64,000 bases of DNA from Flavobacterium selenitireducens (GTDB taxonomy: Bacteria > Bacteroidota > Bacteroidia > Flavobacteriales > Flavobacteriaceae), in NCBI RefSeq assembly GCF_014748335.1, contig NZ_JAAVIY010000003.1, positions 186,001-250,000 of the forward strand, written 5' to 3'. The position numbers and the translations under genes were made by a program. This document shows, piece by piece, positions 17,317-25,613 of this stretch. How positions within the stretch are numbered: position 1 is the first letter of the stretch; each line of letters begins with the position of its first letter. The notes below the pieces were generated by a model. The model was given only the letters and a program-made list of their open reading frames with translations. It ran no database searches and had not been told where the DNA came from.

Positions 17317-19782
17317 ATGGAAATCCAGGATCCGGCAGCAAAAATTACCAAAACCCGCAATAGGCGATGGATCAGGATCATCCTGTTGGTGTTGGCCGTG
17401 CCTTTGATTTTGCTTGTCATCGGATTCGTGTCGATCGGGTTGTACATCCAAAGCAACAAAGACGATGTGTTAATTCAGGTTAGCCAAAAACTCAACGAAA
17501 ATCTCGACGGTAAACTCGTTATTGGCGATTTAAAGCCAGAGTTTTTCAGCGGATTTCCGAGGGTTTCGCTGCGGCTTGTCGATGTCGCGCTGACCGACAG
17601 GCACTTTGCAGATCACAATCGGAAGCTGCTCTCGGCCTCAAAGATAGACGTGTCGGTCAATGTGTTGGCGCTTATTTCGGGTACTGTCGAAATCAGGAAA
17701 ATCGCGATCGAAGATGCATCCGTCGATATTTTTGTGACGGCCGATGGTTATTCGAATACCTCTGTTTTTAAGAAAAAGCCTGCGTCTGAAAGCAAAAGTG
17801 GCGGTACAGCTTTCGAGTGGCGAGAGTTTCGTTTGGAAAATGTAGCGTTCCGGATCGAAAATTCCGCAAGGCGCAAACTTCACCATTACAAGGTAAACAA
17901 GCTCGACGGTAAAGTCGACCCGAGAGCCGAAGGATGGCAGGCAAACGTCGATTACGATATTCTCGTGGAGAGCATGAGCTTCAATACCAAACATGGCAGT
18001 TTCTCCAAAAACAAGCGGCTCAAAGGCAAGTTCGACGTGCGTGCCGACGGCCTGTCGAATTACAGATTAGTGCAACAGCCAATCGACATCGGGAACGAAC
18101 ATTTTACGCTTGCCGCGGAATTTAGCTTTGAAGGAACGGATGCCCGCTTTGCGATCCACCTTGTAAATAAGAAAATTCTTTGGAAAAATGTGGCGGCGCT
18201 TTTGTCCGGTAATATCAGCGAAAAACTGTTGTTGTTCGACATGTCGAAACCAATCGAGGTGCGTTGCGATCTCGAAGGCGACTTCAATTCGTTCGATGAT
18301 CCGCTGATTTACGTCCAGGCCAAAGTGCGCAACAACGACCTGCAAACTCCCGGTGGATTGGTTTCCAAGTGCAATTTCGATGGAACCTTTGCGAATAATT
18401 ACAACAAAAAAAAGCCGCTTGGCGACGCGAATTCGGTCATTTTGCTTCGGAATCTCTCGGGCGAATACGGAACCGTGCCCTTTTCAATGCCCGTAATTTC
18501 CATCGCGGACCTCGACAATCCTACCGCGAAAGGAAAACTGATTTCCGGCTTTGAACTGACGCGCGTAAATTCGATAGTCGATAAAAACCTGCTCGATTTT
18601 AAAGCAGGCAAGGCCGAAATCGACGTAGATTTCACTGCCGACGTCATCGACCACAAGCTCGCACGGCCCAAGATTCTCGGGAAAATCGCGGTGTCGAATG
18701 CCAATTTAATTTACGGCCCGAAGAAAATCGGTTTGGAGGACGTTTCAGTCAACCTTGATTTCAATTCGCGCGATTTGTTCATCCGGAATATCCACATAAA
18801 AACCGCCAAAAGCGATGTGCTGATGGACGGAAAAGTAGAAAACTTCCTGAACCTGTATTATATCGCTCCCGAAAAAATCGTGCTGAATTGGAACGTTTAC
18901 AGCAAAAAACTCGATTTGATGGAATTTGCCGGATTGGTTGCGAAACGTCAGACGCGATCCACAGCAAGCAAGAAAAAAGGGAACTTTACTAGTGAGCTTA
19001 ACGAATTTATGGAAAGCAGTTCGGTCCGAATGGCTATGAAAATCGACAAGCTCTCGTACAATAAGTTTTCGGGAAGCGAGGCCACGGCGATTGTCGACAT
19101 CACTGAATCTGGAATGTACCTCAAAAAAGCCGGGTTGAAGCACGCCGGCGGCCGCATCCAGATCGAAGGGGAATTGGTACATGCGGTAAAACGCGAAAAT
19201 TACAGATTTTCGGCAAAGGTAAAAGACGTGAACGTAAGGACATTTTTCCAGTCGTTCGACAATTTTGGTATGGAGACCCTCACGTCCAAAAACCTATCGG
19301 GTAAACTGTCGCTAGATGCCAAATTGAGCGGTCACATGACGGGTGAACGTGCGCTGTTGCCAAAATCGATGCAGGGAAAATGTGAGTTTTCATTGCGAGA
19401 CGGGGCGTTGCTTAATTTCGAGCCCATACAAAGCGTCGGAAAGATTGCCTTCAGGAGGCGCGACATACAAAATATTGCGTTCAAGGATTTACACGGGATG
19501 TTCGAGGTAAAGGGCGAGAAGGTTCACATTGCGCCGATGAAGATCAGTTCCAATGTGCTCAACCTCGATGTGGAAGGCGTTTACTCGTTTGGATCCGGAA
19601 CGAATTTATTGATCGACGTGCCGCTGCGCAACCCTAAAAAAGACGAGGAAATTTCTGATGAGGCCGAACTTGAGAAACGGCGCCATCGCGGAATCGTGCT
19701 GCATCTGCTCGCTTCTGACGATCCAGAAAGCGGGAAGGTCAGGATAAGCGTGAAAGGAAAAAGAGCGTCGACTCAAAATTAA
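17317..19782 (+). CDS. AsmA-like envelope protein
   Basis: 821 residues. One N-terminal membrane helix (about residues 22-47: IILLVLAVPLILLVIGFVSIG) follows a basic segment, and the rest lies in the periplasm. The AsmA signature is seen at the start of the long domain (GKLVIGDLKPEFFSGFPRVSLRL) and again in the C-terminal AsmA_2-like part (GALLNFEPIQSVGKIAF). The body is rich in repeating beta strands, as in AsmA/TamB bridge-like proteins that carry lipid between membranes. Monocistronic, unspecified partner. Confidence 0.85.
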   Translation: MEIQDPAAKITKTRNRRWIRIILLVLAVPLILLVIGFVSIGLYIQSNKDDVLIQVSQKLNENLDGKLVIGDLKPEFFSGFPRVSLRLVDVALTDRHFADHNRKLLSASKIDVSVNVLALISGTVEIRKIAIEDASVDIFVTADGYSNTSVFKKKPASESKSGGTAFEWREFRLENVAFRIENSARRKLHHYKVNKLDGKVDPRAEGWQANVDYDILVESMSFNTKHGSFSKNKRLKGKFDVRADGLSNYRLVQQPIDIGNEHFTLAAEFSFEGTDARFAIHLVNKKILWKNVAALLSGNISEKLLLFDMSKPIEVRCDLEGDFNSFDDPLIYVQAKVRNNDLQTPGGLVSKCNFDGTFANNYNKKKPLGDANSVILLRNLSGEYGTVPFSMPVISIADLDNPTAKGKLISGFELTRVNSIVDKNLLDFKAGKAEIDVDFTADVIDHKLARPKILGKIAVSNANLIYGPKKIGLEDVSVNLDFNSRDLFIRNIHIKTAKSDVLMDGKVENFLNLYYIAPEKIVLNWNVYSKKLDLMEFAGLVAKRQTRSTASKKKGNFTSELNEFMESSSVRMAMKIDKLSYNKFSGSEATAIVDITESGMYLKKAGLKHAGGRIQIEGELVHAVKRENYRFSAKVKDVNVRTFFQSFDNFGMETLTSKNLSGKLSLDAKLSGHMTGERALLPKSMQGKCEFSLRDGALLNFEPIQSVGKIAFRRRDIQNIAFKDLHGMFEVKGEKVHIAPMKISSNVLNLDVEGVYSFGSGTNLLIDVPLRNPKKDEEISDEAELEKRRHRGIVLHLLASDDPESGKVRISVKGKRASTQN

Positions 19783-19861
19783 CAATTAGTACAGTTTTTC
19801 TGTAACCGGCAAAGCGGGATCGGGCGTAATTTTATGCTGTACACGCCTAAATCCTTTTGTC

Positions 19862-20263
19862 ATGAAATCCTCTTCGTTTATTGCCATTTTGCTGTTCCCA
19901 TTCTTTTTTTTCGCACAGTCGGACCTCGACAAGGTTATGAGAGGAGGTGAACTGTTGCTCGGAAGCCTGACCATTTTGAAAATGGCGCGATCCGATGATA
20001 AAAAGAAAGATTCAAAGTTTGTGGAGGCTATTTGTGTCCGAAACCGCATGGCACAAAAAGTGACGTTCCGTATGACGGGCCTCGACAGGGAAGCAAACGA
20101 AATCACGCGGGAACTCGTCGTGCCAAAAGAAGGGAAAGAATGCGCGTTCGACGTCCCGAAAGCGACTTACACGTACGAATTCATTCTTGGCACTGGCGAA
20201 GTCTATAAAAAAGGAGAATACAAAATCGAAGATCCGGTCACTTTTACGTTGAAAGATCCTTGA
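19862..20263 (+). CDS. small exported protein, unknown
   Basis: 133 residues. A clear signal peptide (MKSSSFIAILLFPFFFFAQS). The mature part has Lys/Asp-rich turns and a beta-rich second half (TFRMTGLDREANEITRELVVPKE, YEFILGTGEVYKKGEY), compatible with a small immunoglobulin-like fold. No family recognised. Its stop directly abuts the stop of the convergent TIGR03915 gene. Confidence 0.65.
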   Translation: MKSSSFIAILLFPFFFFAQSDLDKVMRGGELLLGSLTILKMARSDDKKKDSKFVEAICVRNRMAQKVTFRMTGLDREANEITRELVVPKEGKECAFDVPKATYTYEFILGTGEVYKKGEYKIEDPVTFTLKDP

Positions 20264-21037
20264 TCAATTGTGTTGTTTTTCAGTCAGATATCGCCAATAG
20301 CGCCTTGGGACGTGCTGTAAATGAAGTTTCATGTTCCGTCGTGCCGGTATATTCGTACTGCGGAAGTAATCGTTCCACAAAAGCCCGTAAAGTTCTTCGT
20401 TTTCGTCTACGGCTTTGGCCGGAAGGAAGGAGGTCGAAGACTCGGTTTCACTGACGAAATCGATCTTGATTTCTTCGACCTTTTCAAGATTGTAGAACAG
20501 GCCGTATTTGCGTTTGAGATCGTAAATGATCCACATCTGGTCGGCGTAACGGTTTTTAAAAAAGGTAGCGATGAGTGGCAGAACGTTGTAATCCGGCTCG
20601 ATTGGGGCATAAAAAATACCGTCGGAAGTTTTCTGGAACCGAATAAAGGCCTTCATGCGATGTCGTTCGCGATTTACGCTTTTATCGGTTTGGGAAACGG
20701 CCATCACCGAAGCATTGCCAAAATTCGTCTCAGCTCCTTTCGGATTGTCGAAAATATAGTGGGCAAAGTCAAACAGGTGTTGGAAGCTTTCAGGCAATTC
20801 GGACAAGTATGTATTGTAGAAACGCTGCTGCCAATCGGGAGGGAGCTTTTTCTTGAGGCCTTGCCACACCCGCCTGGCTTTGATTTCGTCGGTGGTGACT
20901 ATGTGGTCGTCTCCGATAAGCCCGGGTTGATGGCGTTTTTCGCAAATCACCGATACGTGAATTGACTTGAGCTCGTAACTGTCAAAAATTGCGGTTAACA
21001 AACCTTCGAATGAGCCGTCAAATACGTAGGTAATCAT
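20264..21037 (-). CDS. TIGR03915 family putative DNA repair protein
   Basis: 257 residues. Begins ITYVFDGSFEGLLTAIFDSYE, the family's typical opening, and has an uncharacterised C-terminal half ending HVPRRYWRYLTE, as in the TIGR03915 family. Members almost always sit beside the TIGR03916 radical SAM protein, and the pair is predicted to act on DNA. Here the radical SAM gene is 2 bp upstream, so the two are cotranscribed. No catalytic residues can be assigned. Confidence 0.8.
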   Translation of the reverse strand: MITYVFDGSFEGLLTAIFDSYELKSIHVSVICEKRHQPGLIGDDHIVTTDEIKARRVWQGLKKKLPPDWQQRFYNTYLSELPESFQHLFDFAHYIFDNPKGAETNFGNASVMAVSQTDKSVNRERHRMKAFIRFQKTSDGIFYAPIEPDYNVLPLIATFFKNRYADQMWIIYDLKRKYGLFYNLEKVEEIKIDFVSETESSTSFLPAKAVDENEELYGLLWNDYFRSTNIPARRNMKLHLQHVPRRYWRYLTEKQHN

Positions 21038-21039
21038 GG

Positions 21040-22296
21040 TCAGAACAGCGTGAGTTGATTTTGGGGAATTTTGAGGTATTTGCTGTTGCTTTCGGAAAGA
21101 ATTCGCGATTTGATGGAAAAAGCTTCTGGATTGTTGAGTTCGAAAATGCTATCGGCACAGCGGATAAAGTGCTTGGCTCGATTCCAGGCGATCCCGATTT
21201 TTTGCAATTGATCTGAACGAAGTTTGCAGAATTTCCTGGCTTGCACAATTTTGTTGGCCGATCCCACTCCAATTCCAGGAACCCTGAGGATCATTTTATA
21301 ATCCGCAGTGTTGATATCGATTGGAAACTGGTCCATGTTGCGCAACGCCCAACCTAATTTCGGGTCGATATCCACATCGAGATGAGGATTTTGAAAATTG
21401 AGCAGTTCTTTGACATCAAATCCATAAAACCGCATAAGCCAATCGGTTTGGTAGAGCCGGTTTTCGCGCAAAAGGGGAGGCTGGCTGCCAATGATGGGCA
21501 TTCGTTCATCGTAACTGATCGGAATATAGCCGGAGTAGTAAACCCTCTTAAGCTCGAATTTTTTGTAATAGGCATCCGCGCTATACATAATTTCCATGTC
21601 GGTTTCCGGAGTGGCGCCAATCACCATTTGCGTGCTCTGACCAGCCGGAACGAACTTAGGTGTGCTTTTGATCAGTTTTTTTTCATCCTTAAACCTCACA
21701 ATGTTTTCCTGAATGAAGCCAAGCGGTTTTTTGACTTCCTCGTGCGACTTATCGGGAGCGAGAAGTTTTAATCCGGCTTCTGTCGGCATTTCCAGGTTGA
21801 TGCTCATCCGGTCAGCATATAGGCCGGCTTCGGTCAACAATTCCTGGCTCGCACCCGGGATCGTTTTTAGGTGAATATAGCCGTAAAAGCGTTGCTCGAG
21901 TCGAAGTTTTTTTACGATCCGAACCAAGCGTTCCATGGTAAAGTCTGGATTTTTAAAAATTCCGGAACTTAAGAAAAGGCCTTCTATATAGTTGCGGCGG
22001 TAAAAATTCATGGTCAGGTCAACCACTTCCTCGACGGTAAAAGCCGCGCGTTGCACATCGTTGCTCTTTCGCGAAACGCAAAAAGCACAATCGAAAATAC
22101 AATGATTCGTTAGCAGGATTTTAAGAAGTGATACACAGCGTCCGTCTTCGGTATACGTGTGACAGATTCCGGATGCGCTGCTGTCGCCCAAACCTTTGTT
22201 CGTATTTTTCCTACTGCCTCCGCTTGAAGAACAAGAAACATCGTATTTGGCGGCATCGGCGAGAATCGACAGCTTCTCCCTTATTCTACTTGACAT
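21040..22296 (-). CDS. putative DNA modification/repair radical SAM protein (TIGR03916)
   Basis: 418 residues. Radical SAM motif CxxxCxxC at Cys66, Cys70 and Cys73 (HCIFDCAFC) binds the 4Fe-4S cluster. The region 80-300 is the barrel. A helix-hairpin-helix-like DNA-binding segment lies near residues 345-375 (INTADYKMILRVPGIG). N-terminal Cys/Ser-rich segment (SCSSSGG) is as in the family. Pairs with the TIGR03915 gene 2 bp downstream. Proposed chemistry is repair or modification of bases, by analogy with spore photoproduct lyase; not demonstrated. Confidence 0.85.
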   Translation of the reverse strand: MSSRIREKLSILADAAKYDVSCSSSGGSRKNTNKGLGDSSASGICHTYTEDGRCVSLLKILLTNHCIFDCAFCVSRKSNDVQRAAFTVEEVVDLTMNFYRRNYIEGLFLSSGIFKNPDFTMERLVRIVKKLRLEQRFYGYIHLKTIPGASQELLTEAGLYADRMSINLEMPTEAGLKLLAPDKSHEEVKKPLGFIQENIVRFKDEKKLIKSTPKFVPAGQSTQMVIGATPETDMEIMYSADAYYKKFELKRVYYSGYIPISYDERMPIIGSQPPLLRENRLYQTDWLMRFYGFDVKELLNFQNPHLDVDIDPKLGWALRNMDQFPIDINTADYKMILRVPGIGVGSANKIVQARKFCKLRSDQLQKIGIAWNRAKHFIRCADSIFELNNPEAFSIKSRILSESNSKYLKIPQNQLTLF

Positions 22297-22656
22297 TTTA
22301 TGGGGCTTTACTTAAATATACGGGAAACCGCAACAATTAATTCTCCAACATTTGTTAAAATTGCAACATCAATGATTACACTTAGTAGAAATTGGATATT
22401 TTGCAACGATATCTGGACGGTGGAAAAAACTAAAACGCTCTTTTCTACGTTAATGTCAATTAAAAGTTCCGGAGTTGGATTTGAAATCGTACATTTGCAA
22501 GCGCAAAATTTGGCGAATGTTCATTTTATAACAAGAAATTGTTAAATGTGTTGATTAAATTAGGTATTTGGGGATTAACATTGCCTATTGTTCAAAAAAT
22601 TAATTTATTTGCTGAAAAATTTTGCTAAAAAGATTTTTTATTTACTTTTACGGCCT
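22297..22656 (+). other. AT-rich intergenic region
   Basis: 360 bp between divergent genes (radical SAM on minus, PID-CTERM gene on plus). No convincing gene: the short ORF at 22300-22545 has no family features. A sequence TACATTTG at 22490-22497 fits the Bacteroidetes -7 consensus and could drive the downstream gene with a leader of about 150 nt; no good -33 box is seen. Confidence 0.5.
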
Positions 22657-22896
22657 ATGAAATTTGTCCCAAAAACAGTACTGACAGTTGCGTCCGTGGC
22701 GATGTTTACGCTTACGGCGGTCATGATTGCCGGCGTTTCATTAGCGGCTCCGGGCGGTCCGCCGCCGCCGTCGCCAACTGATCCGGTTCCTCCGGGATTG
22801 CCTATTGACAATGGCTTGATAGGATTGGGGATAGGGGCGTTAGCGATCGCATTTTACAAAATCAACCAAGTGAGATATAAAAAAACCCGGGCTTAG
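22657..22896 (+). CDS. small PID-CTERM sorting-domain protein
   Basis: 79 residues from ATG 22657 (MKFVPKTVL); a TTG at 22588 would add an AT-rich leader and is less likely. A signal-like helix (10-30) is followed by a Pro-rich linker (GGPPPPSPTDPVPPG) and a C-terminal PID motif at 49-51, a Gly-rich hydrophobic helix (LIGLGIGALAIAFY) and a basic tail (RYKKTRA). That tripartite end is the PID-CTERM sorting signal of Flavobacteria. No sorting enzyme is encoded nearby. The mature region is so short that the protein may be little more than signal and linker. Confidence 0.7.
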   Translation: MKFVPKTVLTVASVAMFTLTAVMIAGVSLAAPGGPPPPSPTDPVPPGLPIDNGLIGLGIGALAIAFYKINQVRYKKTRA

Positions 22897-22905
22897 ACTC
22901 GGGTT
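22884..22905. terminator. weak bidirectional hairpin
   Basis: Stem AACCCG / CGGGTT with a 10-nt loop that includes the PID-CTERM stop codon, flanked by A and T runs. It sits between convergent genes and could terminate both, though the T tract (TTATTTCTTT) is interrupted. Confidence 0.45.
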
Positions 22906-22911
22906 ATTTCT

Positions 22912-23508
22912 TTAACGGATGTCGCGAAATCCGTAAAGGCGCGCGATGTATTTTCCGACCACGTCGAATTCCAGATTGACCGTCGACCCGATTGCGATGT
23001 GCTTGAAATTGGTATTATCGTATGTATAAGGGATGATAGCGACGCTAAATTCCCCGGCTTCCGAATCGACGACCGTAAGGCTCACGCCGTTTACCGTAAT
23101 CGAGCCTTTCTCGATTGTGATATTGTTTGCTTCCTGATCGTACGAAAATCGGAATTCCCAACTCCCATTACCTTCTTCGGCCGAAATGCAAATCGCGGTC
23201 TGGTCGACGTGGCCCTGAACGATGTGTCCGTCGAGCCGGTCGCCGAGACGCATTCCTCTTTCGAGATTGACCTCGTCGCCGACGCTCCATTCGCCGATAT
23301 TGGTTTTTGCAATAGTTTCCTGAATTGCCGTAACGGTGTAGTGATCTGACTCGATGTTTACTACCGTAAGGCAAATGCCGTTGTGAGATACGCTTTGGTC
23401 GATTTTGAGCTCGGAGGTTATCGAAGATTGGATCGTTACGTCCAAATTGCCTCCATTGCGATCAATATTGCTTACGATGCCTAGCGTTTCGATGATTCCC
23501 GTGAACAT
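22912..23508 (-). CDS. ribE: riboflavin synthase, alpha subunit
   Basis: 198 residues. Two lumazine-binding repeats, beginning MFTGIIETLG and again near residue 100 (VQGHVDQTA), with the paired motifs SVSHNGICLTV and SITVNGVSLTV. Makes riboflavin from two 6,7-dimethyl-8-ribityllumazine molecules in the cytoplasm. Length and start match the family. Promoter is divergent and overlapping with pdxA; there is no FMN riboswitch in the 57 bp between them. Confidence 0.95.
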   Translation of the reverse strand: MFTGIIETLGIVSNIDRNGGNLDVTIQSSITSELKIDQSVSHNGICLTVVNIESDHYTVTAIQETIAKTNIGEWSVGDEVNLERGMRLGDRLDGHIVQGHVDQTAICISAEEGNGSWEFRFSYDQEANNITIEKGSITVNGVSLTVVDSEAGEFSVAIIPYTYDNTNFKHIAIGSTVNLEFDVVGKYIARLYGFRDIR

Positions 23509-23524
23509 TGTGGTTTTAATTTTC

Positions 23525-23544
23525 TAAATTTGCCCTCAAAATTA
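23525..23544. promoter_or_regulatory. divergent -7 elements of ribE and pdxA
   Basis: TAAATTTG on the plus strand (23525-23532) lies 34 bp before pdxA ATG. On the minus strand TAATTTTG (complement of 23537-23544) lies about 29 bp before the ribE ATG. Both fit TAnnTTTG. -33 boxes are not convincing. Confidence 0.5.
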
Positions 23545-23565
23545 GCAAATAAAATCCGTCGGGGC

Positions 23566-24633
23566 ATGACCAAGAAAGCAGAAAACATACTAGTTGGGAT
23601 ATCAATCGGGGACCTGAACGGAATCGGGAGCGAGGTCGTTCTCAAGACCTTTGAAGATTCCCGAATGCTCGAGTTCTGCACGCCCGTGATTTTTGCTAAT
23701 GTAAAGGTGTTGTCGTTCGTTAAAAAGACATTCGAGTCCCAATCCATGCTGCATGGAATCGACAGCCTCGACCAGATTGTCATCGGAAAGATCAACGTGC
23801 TCAACGTCTGGCGGGAGCCGGTCGATTTGAACTTCGGGTCAAATGATGAGAAAATCGGCGAATACGCAATCAAGTCGTTCACTACGGCTGTCGCTGCGTT
23901 GAAAGACGGCGGCATAGATGTCCTGGTAACGGCGCCGATCAATAAATACAACATCCAATCTGAAGAATTTAAATTTCCCGGACATACCGACTACTTAGCC
24001 CAGGAATTACAGGGCAATGCGCTCATGCTTATGGTCAAGGACAATTTGCGCGTCGGGTTGCTTACCGATCACGTTCCCGTCAACGATGTCGCTTCCCATT
24101 TGAATGAGACGCTCATCCGCACCAAGATTGAAACGGTAAAAAAAGCACTGATCCAGGATTTCAGCATCAACAAGCCGAAAATCGCGGTGCTTGGGCTCAA
24201 TCCGCATGCGGGCGACAATGGCGTAATCGGTAAAGAGGACGAGCAATTGCTGCGCCCGGTCATAAAAAAAATGTTTGAAACGGGCACGATGGTTTTCGGA
24301 CCGTATCCGGCTGACGGTTTCTTCGGAAGCGGGCAATATGAGAAGTTCGATGCGGTCATCGCGGCCTATCACGACCAAGGCCTGATCCCGTTCAAGACAC
24401 TTGCATTTGGCAAAGGCGTGAATTATACGGCAGGTTTGGATAAAATCCGCACGTCTCCGGACCACGGCACGGCATACGACATCGCAGGTAAAGGAATAGC
24501 CGACCACAGTTCGTTCGCCGAGGCCGTCTACATGGCAATCGACATATTCCATTCCCGGATCGGCCATGCGGAAATTTCAAAAAATCCTTTGAAAATCAAG
24601 GAAAAAAGCCTCGAATCAAAAAAAGGCAATTAA
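23566..24633 (+). CDS. pdxA: 4-hydroxythreonine-4-phosphate dehydrogenase
   Basis: 355 residues from ATG 23566 (MTKKAENI); the ORF begins at 23530 but the leader overlaps the promoter. PdxA oxidises 4-phosphohydroxy-L-threonine with NAD in pyridoxal phosphate synthesis. Family signatures: ISIGDLNGIGSEV, PINKYNI, FPGHTDYLA, LNPHAGDNG and AAYHDQGLIPFK, which carry the metal-binding His residues. Full family length. A strong promoter for the next operon starts right after its stop. Confidence 0.95.
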   Translation: MTKKAENILVGISIGDLNGIGSEVVLKTFEDSRMLEFCTPVIFANVKVLSFVKKTFESQSMLHGIDSLDQIVIGKINVLNVWREPVDLNFGSNDEKIGEYAIKSFTTAVAALKDGGIDVLVTAPINKYNIQSEEFKFPGHTDYLAQELQGNALMLMVKDNLRVGLLTDHVPVNDVASHLNETLIRTKIETVKKALIQDFSINKPKIAVLGLNPHAGDNGVIGKEDEQLLRPVIKKMFETGTMVFGPYPADGFFGSGQYEKFDAVIAAYHDQGLIPFKTLAFGKGVNYTAGLDKIRTSPDHGTAYDIAGKGIADHSSFAEAVYMAIDIFHSRIGHAEISKNPLKIKEKSLESKKGN

Positions 24634-24638
24634 GTCTT

Positions 24639-24666
24639 TTGTTGTTATAAATATTTTTTATCTTTG
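24639..24666 (+). promoter_or_regulatory. consensus promoter of DUF177-rpmF
   Basis: TTG at 24639-24641, 17-bp spacer, TATCTTTG at 24659-24666: a close match to the Bacteroidetes TTG-N17-TAnnTTTG promoter. It lies about 30 bp before the DUF177 start, consistent with a strong ribosomal-protein promoter. Confidence 0.75.
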
Positions 24667-24697
24667 CCCACCCGAATTCGGGGCAAATTGTGTGATG

Positions 24698-25246
24698 ATG
24701 AAACAGTTGAATGAATTTTTAATTTCGTTCGCGGGATTAAAACTAGGAAAGCACCAATTTGAGTATCAGATTGATAAAAAGTTCTTTGATGAGTTCGGTT
24801 ACGACGAGTTTGAATCCTGCAATATCACGGTAAACGTGGTGCTGGATAAGAAAACAACCATGCTCGAGTTGAGTTTCAAGCACAAGGGGACGGTTTTCCT
24901 GCCTTGTGACCTTACAGGCGAAATGTTCGACCTGCCCGTGAAAGGCAAAATGAACCTGATCGTACAGTTTGGTGACGAGTTCAACAACGACAACGAGGAA
25001 TTGCTGGTCCTGCCGCATGGCGAGCACCAGGTTGACGTGTCTCAATATATTTATGAGATGGTCGCCTTGTCGATTCCGCAGAAACGCGTCCATCCCGGAA
25101 TTAAGGACGGAACGCTCCAGTCGGACGCGCTCGACAAGCTCAATCAGCTCAAAGTAACGGCTAAAGAAGTCAAAAACGATAAAAAAGAAGAAAGCACTGA
25201 CCCACGTTGGGACAAATTAAAGTCACTGTTAAAAACGGATAAATAA
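24698..25246 (+). CDS. DUF177 (YceD) family protein
   Basis: 182 residues from the ATG at 24698 (MKQLNEF); in-frame ATG 24695 and GTG 24692 lie just upstream and cannot be excluded. Members of DUF177 are paired with L32 across bacteria and are linked to ribosome assembly or 23S rRNA processing. Seen here: a metal-type Cys near residue 70 in FLPCDLTGE, an acidic stretch DEFNNDNEELLVLPHGE, and a Lys-rich tail. rpmF starts 9 bp downstream and the pair shares a strong promoter. Confidence 0.85.
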   Translation: MKQLNEFLISFAGLKLGKHQFEYQIDKKFFDEFGYDEFESCNITVNVVLDKKTTMLELSFKHKGTVFLPCDLTGEMFDLPVKGKMNLIVQFGDEFNNDNEELLVLPHGEHQVDVSQYIYEMVALSIPQKRVHPGIKDGTLQSDALDKLNQLKVTAKEVKNDKKEESTDPRWDKLKSLLKTDK

Positions 25247-25255
25247 AAGAATAAA

Positions 25256-25450
25256 ATGGCACATCCTAAGAGAAAGGTTTCCAAGACCAGAAGAGACAAG
25301 AGAAGAACACACTATAAGGCAACGGTAGCCACTATCGCTACTTGCCCGGTAACAGGCGAAGCTCACCTTTACCACAGAGCTTACTGGCATGAAGGCAAAA
25401 TGTACTACAGAGGCCAGGTAGTTATCGATAAGACTGAAGCGGTTGCCTAA
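25256..25450 (+). CDS. rpmF: 50S ribosomal protein L32
   Basis: 64 residues. Begins [17 protein letters not shown], the L32 signature, with a basic N-terminus and a C-terminal stretch [19 protein letters not shown]. Only one Cys (CPVTGE) of the possible zinc set is present, as in many Bacteroidetes L32 proteins. Cotranscribed with DUF177 and followed by a terminator. Confidence 0.97.
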   Translation: MAHPKRKVSKTRRDKRRTHYKATVATIATCPVTGEAHLYHRAYWHEGKMYYRGQVVIDKTEAVA

Positions 25451-25473
25451 CGCACTGTAATTCAGACAATGTA

Positions 25474-25500
25474 AACTCTCACGTCGTGGGAGTTTTTTTT
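25474..25500 (+). terminator. rho-independent terminator after rpmF
   Basis: 9-bp stem AACTCTCAC / GTGGGAGTT (one G-U) with a 3-nt loop and eight Ts. Confidence 0.9.
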
Positions 25501-25613
25501 ATTGCCTAGGATTTTAGTCGGAAATAACGTTTTCGGAAGCCGACGTTTGTCGAAAATTTTGTAATTTCAACACCTTTTACGGGAAACTCCCACAAAAGAA
25601 AACTTCTCTATCT

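Noticed and set aside
22300..22545. 81-codon ORF before the PID-CTERM gene
   Set aside because: AT-rich, no start context, no family; overlaps a probable promoter.
23509..23565. FMN riboswitch upstream of ribE
   Set aside because: Only 57 bp separate ribE and pdxA, far too short for an RFN element, and no pairing pattern seen.
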